Below, in pieces: positions 24,184-36,292 of a DNA stretch of 64,000 bases. Position numbers and translations under genes: made by a program. The first letter of the stretch is position 1; each line of letters starts with the position of its first letter. The notes beneath the pieces were generated by a model. It was not told the DNA's origin, made no database searches, and saw only the letters and a program-made list of their open reading frames with translations. Source of the DNA: Pomphorhynchus laevis (Eukaryota > Acanthocephala > Palaeacanthocephala > Echinorhynchida > Pomphorhynchidae). The DNA lies in assembly GCA_012934845.2 (NCBI GenBank), contig WNNJ02001874.1, positions 1-64,000 on the forward strand. Reading direction: 5' to 3'.

Positions 24184-25065
24184 TATTCTCTCAGGTCCCT
24201 CGGGTTGCCTGCGAGAATTGTGAACAGAGTGAAGATCCTGCTGTATACCAAGCGATTTTACTATGAAGACGACCCTGATGCACGTCAGTTCTACCCTATT
24301 ACGGGTGTGCCTCAAGGTTCACCTCTTTCTCCAATCTTATATCTTGCTGCCTCAATTATTCTATTTAAAATATTTAAACGTGAACATCGTCTAGTGGTGT
24401 ACGCTGATGACACCACAGCCCTGTTCACTGGACGCAGGTGCAAAGACGTAGTCTCGGACATCAGCCGCTTCTTTTTAAGATTAAAAGACCAGTTGCCTAG
24501 ATCCAACCTTGTTCTAAACTCCGCTAAATCGCAAGTCTTTCATGGCTCCCATGCGACCAAGAAAAAACTTGAGAGACTAGCACTCTCTCCGCTCTCCTCC
24601 ATATTTGCCTCAAAACCACTTCATATCTTCACAAGTCGAGTAAAATACCTGGGGTTCACCGTTTCGGTGAACCCCAGGTATTTTACAGGGGTTTTAATTT
24701 TTCGGTGAACTGGTTGGCGAAAGCCGACCTGGATAGACTCAAACGTATCCTGAAGAGAGCTAGTTAAGCTCTGAAACGGGCTTAGCATCTGTCGTTGAAT
24801 GGGAAAACCCAGGTGCGCCTTTGGGGTACCTGGGGTATCTCGGGATTAGTCTTCTTCTCTAGAGGACGTCCCCTAGAGCAAATACTACGGTTTCTGAAGC
24901 TTCTCGTCTCTCCAGCATAGTCCGCACCGACTGGACTCTTCGGGGGGGGTGAGAGACCCCGGGTGGTTCAGTCGGAAGGCGGCGTGTTGGATAGGTTGGG
25001 GGCTCAGATCCCTCTGGATTTGAGGCCGTAATATCGGTTTGAAGACATAAAAAAGAGAATAAAGA
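24184..25065 (+). mobile_element. LINE 3' fragment (reverse transcriptase)
   Basis: Plus-strand copy of the family seen complete at 40352-44065. It starts in the RT domain at GLPARIVNRVKILLYTKRF, with ITGVPQGSPLSPILY (motif B) and VVYADDTTALF (the canonical YADD), then decays; the C-terminal segment corresponding to LWGTWGISGL is out of frame. Sequence resembling the 3' end follows to ~25065. A 20-bp perfect inverted repeat interrupts the frame at 24641-24685. Belongs to the Jockey/R1/I-like group of non-LTR elements. Confidence 0.9.
24641..24685. repeat. 20-bp perfect palindrome with 5-nt loop in LINE
   Basis: TAAAATACCTGGGGTTCACC (24641-24660), GTTTC loop, then its exact reverse complement (24666-24685). 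Only the first arm belongs to the LINE; the second is a snap-back copy, probably from template switching. Confidence 0.95.
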
Positions 25066-25089
25066 GAGTTTTGTTTTTGACTGACTTTT

Positions 25090-27255
25090 TAATCACTTTA
25101 TTTATCACTGTACATACGACCTTTATAGGTAGTCGATAAAATCGCGGTAGCTTGCGAGAAGAGGTAGATATTAAATTGGGTCAGACTCTCATTTTCTATT
25201 CTGGGAAAGAGTTGGATAGCCGCTTGATAGAAGGATACCCTGATCGGATCAAAGTGAAACCTCCTTCTAAGCAACATATCTTCCTCAATTCTCTAACGAA
25301 TTAGGTCATGAGAGGTAGACAATTGTTGACGCGACTGCTCCGTGCAGAGGGGTTTTAACAACCACCTTGATTGAAGCAGTAAAATGTCGAGGATAGAATT
25401 TGTTGATGTGCAATGAAAGGTTTGGGATGGGGGGTTTGTGAATAAGATAACCGTTTTTAGCTCTGCGAAGTGCTGCATTGATCCAACGACCAGTTCTGTC
25501 GTTGAAATCCCCAAGTATCATGTCATAACCGCTGTCAATAATACTATCCAGGAGGTCACGGTTCTTGTGAATTTTCCTGGACGGATGTAGACATTGGCTA
25601 GACTGAGGCGTTTACTGTTCTTACTGAGTGAGAATACTAAACAAGACATGGCTGGACATTAATAGTTTAATAAGAGGGGGGATCTGAACGAGGACTTAAC
25701 TAAGGTCAAGAGTCCTTGAGACGAAGAGGAGTGAGGTGGGGTTATGTACGGAGTATAGTAGGAACATATATGCTTTGGAATAAATCGAGTAATGCCCTGG
25801 GGGAGACGGATAGACCGCGTCATCTGAATAACTATAAAATCTACGTCTCTACCAGATAAAAGTCTAAGGGCAGAAGCACCTCCCGAATTCAACTGAATGA
25901 TATTCAGTGAAAAAGGCTCGGGTTTACTCAACATTGTGTTAGATAAGATAGACGGGGGAAACCAGCCTAGACAGAGCTAGGTGCAGGAAGGCTGACCCTC
26001 CCGCCACTAACCCCATCCCAGGGTCGGTACCCCCGGGCAATATCTTCATTTCCCTGTGAGGCGGCCCCTTTATCTTTTAGTAATTTGCCCATCTTGAGAG
26101 GCGGAACTGTACGCGCTGATGCAGCTCGCTTTTTTGATTGAGGCCTCGCTAGATCAGGCGAGATCGGCACTGTGGCTGAACCCAGTAATGTCGCCAACAG
26201 GGGGCCATCATCTTCTCTATTTGTGCGAGAATAACTTTTTTGTTGTTTTCAATTAGATGAAGAATGTCCGTGTTGGACATCCTATCAGCCGGCGCAGATA
26301 TAGATGCAAAGTCTCTGGAAACATGGGTAGATTGGCCGGAGAATCTTCTCTGATAATCCTTGAACACTTTGCAGCGTCGCGACTAGGCAGGGTGGTCTCT
26401 TCCGCAATTGTGGCAGGCAGGGTGAGGAATACACCTCTCCCCCTTTAGCATGTTGTCGCACGAAGCCAGAACACATACTCCGCAGATTTTCTTTTGGGAA
26501 CATGTCGAGCCCCAGTGCCTTCAAGCGTGGCATACGTTACAATGGGGGTACGTAAACGCATCTTGGTCCACTAGAGTGAAGCGTAGATTGTACCCCAGAA
26601 AGGGGTTCATAGCTGCTTTAGATAGAATCAGACCATTGTCCAGATCAGCCGAACAGAAAGCTATTGGGAGGACATCCCTAGCTTTAGACTTGATCCCTCT
26701 AATTGAATGCAATTTGTATGTACTTTTCAGGAGGTTTAAGTCCTAATCCTCAAGATGAGGAGGGAAATTAGTAATCTTTAGGGCAGCCTGTATAGGCTTA
26801 AGCATTATCGTTCCCAGATGGGATAAGTTCTTATCGAAAGATAATTTGTCCGCTTCCATAAATATTGAGGAAGCAAATGCCACTTTAATAGAGTTTTCAT
26901 AAATTTTGACAGTATTGAAAACAACTCTGCCTGAGTAGTGATTGACAAATTCACGCAGAAAAATACTAAACAATCTGTGTCTCTCAAGAGGCTTAGAGGC
27001 AGTAATAATCACCAAGTTATTGAGTTAGATATTGGGGGGAGTACCCCCGAGTCAGCTGCAGACAAAGACAAAATATTACTAACCTTGATATCGTTGTTAA
27101 TCGTTGTAGAACATGAATTCATACCTTTTTCGTCCATTTCTGTGTCGATTTTCGTTGTGAAAGTAGAATCTTTTGATGAATTACAATTAAATTCACATCC
27201 AGTAGATTTATATGCGATATATGGACAACCGTTACGGTATAATCCATACAATCAA
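25090..27255 (-). mobile_element. LINE 5' part (ORF1, endonuclease), inverted
   Basis: Minus-strand sequence of the same LINE family as 40352-44065. ORF1 (27250-~26000) has the conserved ADSGVLPP segment, KPLERHRLF, the NPFLGYNLRFTLV stretch and degraded CCHC knuckles. The endonuclease (~25934-25500) has SLNIIQLNSGGASALRLLSG and MILGDFND. A linker follows to ~25100, matching ~41990. It lacks the RT; the RT fragment at 24184-25065 is adjacent but in the opposite orientation, with roughly 0.8 kb of element missing between. Multiple stops and frameshifts; inactive. Confidence 0.9.
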
Positions 27256-27259
27256 AATA

Positions 27260-27850
27260 CCTACTAACCAGAGAATATATATGCTTATTCTGCGCTTATG
27301 AACTACTATATTTATCAACTAAGCTAAGCTATGCCAATGATAGTACAATCGAAATTATTTCTGATTCCCATAGTGATCAAAAATCTAAATTTGGAGAACA
27401 AAGCAGAAAACTAAATCATTCTACCGGATCAACAATTGCTTGGCTAGCAAAACCTTAGATGGTGATCTAAGTTGTCCATATTCCAGAGTTAAAATAAGTG
27501 ATAATCTAAATCTGGTATCTGACCATCATAATAATCGCTCGTATTTATATCCGATCATAACTTCTTAAACTACAGTTTTGTATCCTGAGCCACTTACGCA
27601 TTTAGGTCAAAACTCAAGTTTTACGCCGTTATGAACTTCTGCAAGCGATATTCTCAATGAGAAACGAACTGAACTATTCACAAATAATTGTTCACTGACA
27701 ATTCTGATTACTCTCTACTGCCAAGCATGAAACCCTCCCTACATCAATTACGAAAAGACTTAACGTGTATGTAATTAAAAGCTGCACAGAAGAAACTCAG
27801 TAGTTAGAAATCAGTAGTTATGTTCTTCAAAACGGGGAGGTAGCGCTGCG
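27260..27850. other. Unassigned stretch
   Basis: Between two LINE remnants. No feature could be supported. Confidence 0.4.
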
Positions 27851-28600
27851 TCGTGTTCGAATACATTGGATACCATTAACTCCTTTTACGACTGAAGCGA
27901 AATTAACATCACTGAGACGTTACGTCGCGTCTGTACTAATAACGGTGTATATACGTTTGTTACTCTACATTCTCTTAAAGAGAATGGATTCGACAGATTA
28001 GATTCAACATCTAATCTCACTTTTGAATTGTTGCAAAGTAGAAGCATTAGTATTATGTATACTTTCGTTCAAAGCTTAATGACCAAACTACACGAAATTT
28101 GCTTTCTGCTAACAAAATACACATTTCATTTAATTGCAATAACGGAATCATGATTAGGCTGCAATATCGATGACTCTGAGATTATCATTGCGGGTTGTTT
28201 CCTTTAGATGTGATCATGATGGCTCAAAAGGTGGTGGTGTTATTATGTTGTCCAAAATCAATTTAGTGTTGAGGTATTGCTCAATCATTCGATTGACTGC
28301 TCCGAATCTTTGTGGTGTAGAATCACGGTTAAAAAAATCGTCATACATGATTATCTGTGATTTTCAGGCCTTTCTCCTTATTGATACTATTAACGAATGT
28401 CATTTAATCCAGTACGTAAAGGATTTTACTAGATTTAGAGGGAACCCTAAAAGTCTTTGATCTGTGCTTATTCAGTCCGGAATGTAATATTACTATTAAT
28501 TGCAGTGACGCCTTAGGTTTGAGCGATCATCGTTTGCTATTTATTCATCCGTCTATTAGCATAAAACTACCTTAACCATCTATGTATTGTGTGAATCCTT
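27850..28600 (+). mobile_element. CR1-like LINE fragment, endonuclease part
   Basis: The plus strand encodes part of an AP-type LINE endonuclease: FRCDHDGSKGGGVIML near 28190-28240, MIICDFQAF (the GDFN region) near 28345, and LGLSDHRLLF (terminal SDH motif) near 28515-28545. It is heavily degraded. Its RT continues at 31500-33540 beyond an inserted Gypsy fossil. Confidence 0.75.
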
Positions 28601-31130
28601 TCGAAATCAACTTTGTCGCCGTCAACCAATTCCTCGCATCAGTTGTTTGTAGTGACCTATTTATAAGTGTCCTAGAATCAGCTTGGTCATTTTTCAAGCA
28701 TCTACTTGTGTAAAGAAAGTAACTCAAGGAGTTTTATCCAATTCCAATTCTAGAATCAGTTACAAAAGCATTAACAGCTAATACAATTTAAACATGCAAT
28801 ATTTCACAACACTCTCCCCGTCAGCGGTAATATTGAAGGTATTTGGGGCTGTATCGTTTCCTTGATGAGCGGCGTAGTTCCAAAGTCGTTTGCACGTTAG
28901 TGGAGTCCTTTAATTCAACACTGTTTTGGCATTCAACGGTCTCCGTTTCGCATCTTTCAGGGCTTTCCTGGGACTGTTGACTTTGAAGTACTAAGTTAGT
29001 TCCTTCGCCTTCGTTCACGGCAATATCTCTTGCGTTGACAATACCTTCACGTCCGTCGTTGTACTTTACATAGGAGTAATTCGAATTCTGTAGCAATACT
29101 TCGTGGGTTCAACGGAAGGATCATACTTTGATTGACAGTCATGTTTTCGGACGAACACGTGATCGTTTGGTAAAACGTCACTTCTGAAATTTCGAATTTG
29201 GGCAAATCGCTGATAATGTTGAAACAGTCTACTGTGTGGTGTTCACTTCATAGAGGTACGTAATAAAGATCGAATAGCATCCAGTGATACGTGTAAAACG
29301 TATTGCCATCGATTTACTGGCAGGTTCCGATCTTTAAACGTAAGCAAGTCAGTTTTCCAGATTGTACCGCTGTATCGCTCACGCTGTTCATTGCACCGAG
29401 GGTTATAAGGAGCTGTACGGCTTTGAGCTATGCCGTTAGAAAATAAGTACGATAGAAATTCCTTTGATTAAAAACTCGTTCCACAATCAGAATGTATAAA
29501 TTCACATTTGCCAAAAAATCGCGAACAATTGGTTTAAACATTTAATAGTCGTACTGCTACTGGTATCACGACACGGGAAACAAAACGGGAACCGAGAATA
29601 CTCGTACACGATTGTTAGAATATATTTATTTTGAGTACTTGAGGAATCGGACCCTTAAAATCGATAGCGAGTCTCAAATGGTCTTGAAGCTTTGATAATG
29701 TGGGTTCCTTCGGTTTTCAGAAAGCGCGGCTCACATTCGATGTATACATAACAATCTCTGCATACTCGCTTGACATCCTCCACGGAGAATGGTAAATTAC
29801 ATAATTTTATATAATGATAAAGTCGATGTATACCCGGGTGGCACAATGATTGATGAATATCAAAAAGGTTATTGACAGTGGACAAAGCGGCAGGGAGAGA
29901 CAGGGTGTCAACCGTACTATTTAGTTGACCAGGACGTTACTCGATTTCGAAATTATAACATGCTAACTCTAGTTGTCATCTTTCGATCTTTAAATTTTTT
30001 ATTTTGTTGCTGAGTTGTCTGTTTAGCATAAATGACACCAAGCGTTGGTCTGTCACTACCTTAAAAGGCCTTGGAATCAAATAGTGCCCCCCATTTCCGC
30101 AAACTTTCGACGATAGCATGTGATTCCTTTTCAACATCAGAGTATTTCCTTTCGGTGTGTGAGAGTGCACGAAAAAAGGCTACGTCTGTGCTGTTGGTTC
30201 AAAGACGCGGCAATCGTAGTATATGAGGCATCGGTTTTTACAACCAAAGGTTTGCTCTCATCAACATAGCTTAAACACGCGTTTATTACATCCTGCTTCA
30301 AGCCTTCGAAATCGCAAACATTCGTTGTTGATAGGAAAATTCGTCACATTACTGATTTGTATGATTTTTTTTTCGAAAAATTAGGAATCTAGCAGGAGTA
30401 CTACGAAAACAACCCAAAGCCCTTTTTAGCGATTTGGGGTCGAATAGTACGGGTAAATTCTTTAATGGCAACAACCTTTCTGAATCCGGTTTTATCGTGC
30501 CATTAGCGACTCTGTATCCTAACGTATTAATTTCACATTGACTAAAGGCACATTTATCGATGTATGTCAGGGCATTAGCTTCTGACGCTTGATGAAATTT
30601 TTAAATATTTAAATCATACTGAGCCCATGATTTACCGCAAACTGTTACGTTATCCAGGTAAATGTAGGTGTCCTGTAATTGGTTTTTATCAGCAATTATG
30701 TCCATCAGTCGTTGAAAACCTGCTACGACATTTGTAACGCTAAAGGGAATTCTGTTAAACTCGTACAAACGTTCGTCTGCCTCGAAAGCTGTGAAAACCT
30801 CTTCCATGATCGGAATTGGGTGGTACGCCGATTTTAAGTTGTTGGTCTAGAACACGTTGTAAGAAGCAATGGACGATACGATATTTTCAATGATCGGCAA
30901 AGGATAAGCATCTCGATACGTTAAGCGGCTGATTGCTTGGCTGTAGTCAACAACTAGACACCGTTTTTGTCTTTCATTTCTAGTTACTAGTACTTGAGCT
31001 CTTTAAGTGGACATCGAAGGCCTGATTATTTCATCGTGTAGCATTTGTTTAATCTCTTTTTTATGAAAATATTATCCTCTGCTGAACGTTTTCGAGATTT
31101 TATCGCGATTGGATAAATGTTGTGTCATCT
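28600..31130 (-). mobile_element. Old Ty3/Gypsy fossil
   Basis: Minus-strand LTR-element fossil inserted in a CR1-like LINE. A 3' LTR-like end lies at ~28600-28811, preceded in element orientation by a purine-rich GACGGGGAGAG tract. Parts: integrase tail (~28820-29100), integrase zinc-binding domain with HQSLCHPGIHRLYHY and CRDC (~29885-29700), RNase H (~30350-29950) and RT with FNRIPFSVTN and IYLDN motifs (~31050-30600). It belongs to a different Gypsy lineage from the 17.6-21.5 kb copy. Broken many times; old. A 5' LTR is not recognised. Confidence 0.8.
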
Positions 31131-31500
31131 CGAAAGGGATGATTAAATGCCGCCATCGTGAGTTATTCTCTTAATATAAACGTGGTGATATCGATTAAAA
31201 ATAGATTTATTTTTACAAGGCAAATGCGGGCTGTCACACGCTTACATGACCACGAAGAAAAAAAGTATAAATCATGTGTCAAGAAGGTCGGAACGTATGA
31301 GGTATTTGACTGTGATAAAGGAGTAAGCGCGGCTGACGTCGAGAGGGAACTGATTCCAGGCGATGATAGCGGCGACGAGAAAGGATCGGAGACAAGAAAG
31401 ATCGGAGATTACTCGGTTTATTGTGCATTTTAGAACAAAGTTACATAATGCAAACGTGAGAATAAGCGCCACTCTAAGAGAAAACTGATAGACGATTTTA
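31130..31500. other. Unassigned stretch, possible LINE tail (minus)
   Basis: On the minus strand, a segment with RSFLVAAIIAWNQFPLDV resembles the conserved tail of many LINE ORF2 proteins (SFFPRTIxxWNxLP), but there is no supporting context. An open plus frame over the same bases is not recognised. Confidence 0.3.
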
Positions 31501-33540
31501 AGTTAGACCGTAGTGCCCTATTTTTCTCTATGCATCAAGTACGCTAAAAATGAACAATCAAAAACTATGCATCAAATTGATGATAACTTAGTAGCCGAAG
31601 ATTACTTAATATCTAATCACCTCTTAGCAGTTTTTTACAACTGTAAGCGATCATACTCAAGTCGATTATAACATGCTTATATGTGACAAAGCATGTCTTT
31701 TTAATGGATAAGCGCTTATTCGGTAGGCGATGAATTACTAAGGATGAAACAATGCTCGTCTGCAGGTCCCGAAAATCTTCTATTCATTCTTCTACGAAAC
31801 GTTAAAAATAATATTGTCTATGCTTTAGTTCAAATTTTTAAATACTCGTTTGCCTATAAAGTTCTCCCAGACGATTGGAAGATATTCATAGTTTTCATCT
31901 TTTTTTAAAAGGGTGATCGTACGAACGTAAGCAATTACAGACCGATCAGCTTAACATGCATTTGCTGCAAAGTCTTCGAACGTTTGATTTTACGACATAT
32001 GAATGCTAATGTAACTAGAAACTTATCCTTACACACATCTCAGCATAGTTTTCGCTTGCACAGATCAACATATACGAACCTTTTGATTGATCATAACAGC
32101 TTGCTCAAGTCCTTGGATGAAGGTTGTGATAGTGATGTTATATTTATTGACTTAGCTAAGGCATTTGGCACGGTATATTACACATAATCTTCTGTCCATC
32201 CCTATTTCGAAACATTGTTAATAATATTGTCCATCCTTGAGTTCAAATTTTTAAATACTCGTTTGTCTATAAAGTTCTCCCAGACGATTGGAATAAATCC
32301 ATAGTTTTTCATGTTGTTAAAAAGGGTGATCGTATGGACGTAAGCAATTACAGACCGATCAAAATCAACAGCTGTTTGCAAAGTCAACAGCTGGTTCAAG
32401 TCCTTGGATAAAGGTTTTAATAGTGATATATTTATTGACTAAGCTAAGGCATTTGGCACGGTAGATTACACCATACTGTTACGAAAACTGACAAGTCCTT
32501 GGATAAAGGTTTTAATAGTGATATTATATTTATTGACTTAGCTAAGGCATTTGACACGGTAGATTACGAAAACTGACAACTTGCAAGTTTAATTCGCACT
32601 TTGTCACTTGGATTGCTGCTTTACTGTCAGGAATATCTGTTAGGAATATCTTTATCTGACTGGGTGAGCATTATAATGGGTGTTCCTCAAAGTTCTATTC
32701 TCAGCCCATTATTATTTATTATATTCATTAATGATCTGCATATCATTATTAAGTCATCTTTGCTTATGCACGCGGGTGATATTAAGTTGTGGCGCAAGAT
32801 TATATATGATCTAGATATATCTGTACTCCAAGTGGACTTAAACGTTTTTTTATAATGGTAAATGAAAATGAGATAAAAGTTAGTATGGAAAAATGGACCT
32901 ATGTGCATTTGGGAAAACAATGTTTAGATCACATAGGATCCGTAGTATTACCTGCAGTCGATCATTTCCAAAACCTAGGAATTGTTATGGCAAACAACTT
33001 AAAAACTTAAATAAATAAAGTTGAGATTTGTTCCAGGGCGATGGGAACATTTGGTATTATCAGGAGATGCTTCTTAAAACTCTCAATCGACCATGTTCCT
33101 TATTTGTTTAATGCATACGTAGGTAGCATTTTAATGTACTGCTCCGAAGTATCGTATCCACAATCTAACGGTGAGGTTATCTAGATAGAAAGAATCCTGA
33201 GACGAGCATCTAAATGCGTTACAGGTTTGGGAAATCTATCTTCCACCATCGCTTACGGCGTTTAAATATGAAAGCCATGTCTCATATGCGAAACATGAAA
33301 GATCTTATCATTTGTTGTGCTGTGAAAGATCCCACAAGTCCAAGACAACGTTATGCTTCCCTTGCGAACTGCAACTTACACCAGGAACCATGAATTTAAT
33401 ATTCAGAGAGTGCACCGGAGGTTGAAAACGCTTAATTGTTTGGATAACATAGTAATCAAGAATTTGAATTTACTTCCAAGAGAAACTATTAGGGCTAAAT
33501 TAAAGACCAATTTTTAAAAGAAACAACTATTTACCCTCAC
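31500..33540 (+). mobile_element. CR1-like LINE fragment, reverse transcriptase part
   Basis: Continuation of the LINE at 27850. SSAGPENLL, then VLPDDWK, KGDRTNVSNYRPISLTC and KVFERLILRHM (RT motifs 1-2), QHSFRLHRST, IFIDLAKAFGTV (motif A), GVPQSSILSPLLFIIFINDL (motif B), and MHAGDIKLW in place of the YADD-type motif C. The tail runs to ~33530. There are internal direct duplications at 32190-32570. Many stops; motif C has lost its catalytic Asp pair (A-G-D), so it is inactive. Confidence 0.9.
32190..32570 (+). repeat. Internal duplications within LINE RT
   Basis: 32190-32370 repeats 31800-31960 (the VLPDDW... NYRPI region). AAGTCCTTGGATAAAGGTTT through CATTTGGCACGGTAGATTAC occurs at ~32398 and again at ~32491, both derived from ~32108. 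These are direct tandem duplications of LINE sequence. Confidence 0.9.
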
Positions 33541-33544
33541 TCCC

Positions 33545-34605
33545 ATTTTAGTTTTTTTTTTCTTCTCAATTTTTCTTCTTTATGTAATGCTATCATATGA
33601 GTATTTGCTCCAAGAACGACTATTAATAATAATAACTTAATGATCGCTACTAGGATGATTAAGTACTAAAATATCGATCCTAAATTGACTTTGAAAACCT
33701 ATTTTAAAATTTAAATCTTAATAAAACGTTTTATTCTGTTTTTGGATCATTTAAAAATAGCTTTAATCAAACACGTTTGGGTTATTGAAATTTTAATTAA
33801 TTTGTTTTATTAATGTTATATTAATAAGCCTGGTTGTGTCTAATTTGTCAATTAATTGATATTTTAATAGATAAAGAGAAAACCTTTAATCCTTTACTAG
33901 TCAGGAATTCTATTATTTGATATTATTGCATGCTATCCAATACGACTAGCCAATGATTGTGATGCTAGTAGAAATACTAAACCTTTATGATCTATTTGTC
34001 TTTGACTTTAACTATTTGACTATTTGTCTTTGTCTTAAATTCGTTACCTAGTGTGAATGATACATTCACAAACATATACATTTTCATATACATGCTGAAA
34101 ACTTAAAAAATTTGTTCATATTACAAAAATTTTTATATCAAATTAATGGTATACCTGCTGAGTAAATTTAACTAAGCAATTAAGTCTATAAAGTTATTTT
34201 ATGAACGCTTAAATATTTCAAATATATAAAATCTATTATTTAAAAACTATTATTTAAAACTAATATTTAAAAATTATTTAATATTTAAAATCTATAATTT
34301 AAAAACTATTATTTAAAAGTAATATTTAAAAATGATTTAATTATATTAAATCATCTTTAAATATAAAGAACCATGTAGACCAAATGAACCATTTAGTCCA
34401 AACGAACCATTTAGACAAAACAACCGATGTAGACCTACGATGTTCCAAACGAATTATGCATATCTATATTTAATCCGTAATATATATCTTTTTTTATCAA
34501 AGCATTGTAAAATTGTAGAATTCATACATTCCGGAATACTAAACACTCGATCGATGAAGATCTTCAAATATAAATTGTTGAATAGAGGGAATCGTCTAAA
34601 AGCAC
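33545..34605. other. AT-rich stretch with short repeats
   Basis: 34230-34345 has repeated TTATTTAAAAACTATTATTTAAAA-type words. 34367-34440 has four imperfect repeats of GAACCATTTAGACCAAA. No gene is recognised. Confidence 0.55.
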
Positions 34606-34608
34606 TTA

Positions 34609-34696
34609 ATCGTTCTTTAATGTAATAAAGAACGATCAAGTAATGCCTTGAAAGGCATTACTGATCGTTCTTTCAAGGCAATGCCTTGAAAGAACG
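34609..34696. repeat. Cluster of three interlocking hairpins
   Basis: Three perfect inverted repeats in 88 bp: ATCGTTCTTTA/TAAAGAACGAT (34609-34619 and 34626-34636), GTAATGCCTT/AAGGCATTAC (34640-34649 and 34652-34661), and CGTTCTTTCAAGGCA/TGCCTTGAAAGAACG (34666-34680 and 34682-34696). The GTTCTTT and GCCTT words are shared among them, so alternative folds are possible. Confidence 0.9.
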
Positions 34697-34849
34697 TCAA
34701 GTAATTTCTTTAAAATTTTTAAAGAAATTGTTTAAATTTAGGCATGTTTATCTTGTTATCTATATTTTAATCACCTGGATGTTAATGGACATATAGTTTA
34801 AGACTAATGCTTCACCTATTTATCTAAACCACCATTTCATTGAGTTACT

Positions 34850-34894
34850 TATGCTTTGTATGTATTTAGGTAAAGGATCCTTATACAAAGCATA
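34850..34894. repeat. 12-bp inverted repeat
   Basis: TATGCTTTGTAT and ATACAAAGCATA flank 21 nt. Perfect arms, no known function. Confidence 0.7.
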
Positions 34895-35456
34895 ATTTAA
34901 CTACAATTATCACATATTGTGTAAGCAGACTCAATTGTTTTTAAAAATCGAACAAATCGAGAGAAGTCAAACCTATCTTATATGTGTGATATACATTTCT
35001 GTATATTACTTTTGGTAGAGGATCGTATTTTAACGATCTATTAGAACCTGTCCTATATGTGTGATCCAAAATTTCCTCTTTTCTTTGATCCAGCTCCAAC
35101 AATTCTTTATCAATAAAATGGATCATTATCAACTATTTAAAGTCCATTTAAAATAAAAGTGATTTTCCTATTTACGAGAATATTTTTTTCGTACATATTT
35201 TAAGTTAGAATATACTTATATGTTTATTACAAGTCTTTATATAAAATTTAGATAAATAGTTTATTTATCAACTATTTAAAATAAATTTTACGTTGACTTA
35301 TCTCGATTTGTTCAATTGTAATTATCACTTATGGATTACACAAAGCAATTACAACTACACGGTTGTTGTAAGTAAAAGATCTGATGACAAAGTTAATTAT
35401 TAATTAATATTGTAACTAATAGTTTAAGTAACAGTTAACAATTTGGTCAGTTCAAG

Positions 35457-35583
35457 CTGCACTTGATTGAAGTGCAGCACCCCTAGACAGCTCAATAAGT
35501 CCTAGTACACATCCATGTACTAGGAACTGGTACATGGATGTATATTAGGACTTATTGAGCTGTCTAGGGGTGCTGCACTTCAA
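35457..35583. repeat. 54-bp inverted repeat with 9-nt loop (foldback)
   Basis: Arms 35467-35520 and 35530-35583 are reverse complements with only two mismatches, around the loop TAGGAACTG. A smaller nested hairpin, GCTGCACTT/AAGTGCAGC, overlaps the left arm. It would fold as a long near-perfect RNA or DNA hairpin. It may be a MITE core or a snap-back duplication. Confidence 0.95.
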
Positions 35584-35881
35584 TCCAGTTGTGCAGCAGC
35601 CCCCTATTAATGAGACTTAAAAGTCGAAACATCATAGAATCAGTTTTATGCTGTTTAGTCTTCTTTATATGCTCAATGTCACATGTACAAGAGCCATTTG
35701 CACAAAGGGTTGTACATGATAAGAGAAATAAAAGCAGGAAGAACGTATGAGTACAATAGAAAGGTAATATTTCATCCCTTACTCCGGAGGATTTAAGAAT
35801 GTGGTGGTTAACGCCGTTGTAAAACAGATAGCAACGATTAATGCTTCCCGAAGCATTAACAACTACGCATAAATCGTTCAC
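35564..35881 (-). CDS. Uncharacterised ORF, 105 codons
   Basis: A minus-strand frame that I do not recognise. It has a hydrophobic segment (FFLLLFLLSCTTLC), then ANGSCTCDIEH and a basic stretch KKTKQHK. Its 3' end runs into the 54-bp inverted repeat, so the C-terminus is repeat-derived. It may be a chance frame or a retroelement remnant. Confidence 0.2.
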   Translation of the reverse strand: MNDLCVVVNASGSINRCYLFYNGVNHHILKSSGVRDEILPFYCTHTFFLLLFLLSCTTLCANGSCTCDIEHIKKTKQHKTDSMMFRLLSLINRGLLHNWIEVQHP

Positions 35882-35884
35882 ACT

Positions 35885-36290
35885 TACATATGAGGTTGAT
35901 CAAGAATGATGAAACGTTTAACTTCGATGGCCATGTGAGGTTTGTGTAATCGGACAGTATGAGATCTGATAACGAAATAAATACGTAGAATATATAACAT
36001 TAATGCAAGCTTTAACAATGAAGTCCCAATTTCGTGAACAAATATCAATATTATTTGCTTAAAACATAATTTTGTAAATATTATTTATTAATATATAATA
36101 TTAATAATATATTTTATTATTTTAATTGTGTTATTTATGGTTTCTTTGTTCCTCGACACAGTATGAAGAACAATAATATACTGACTTTTTATAATCGCGA
36201 ATTCTTTATTTCAATAAGCTTATTTTTTTTATTAAAGGTGCTTTAGACAAGATTGCTTCATAAACAGTTTATTTAATGTTTTCGTTGTTA
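35885..36290. other. AT-rich stretch upstream of the SMN-like gene
   Basis: No clear TATA box or initiator is seen. Possible promoter region by position only. Confidence 0.4.
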
Positions 36291-36292
36291 AG

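Noticed and set aside
31158-31433. 91-codon open frame (+) near the Gypsy fossil
   Set aside because: No recognisable domain; the minus strand over the same bases looks more like a LINE tail.
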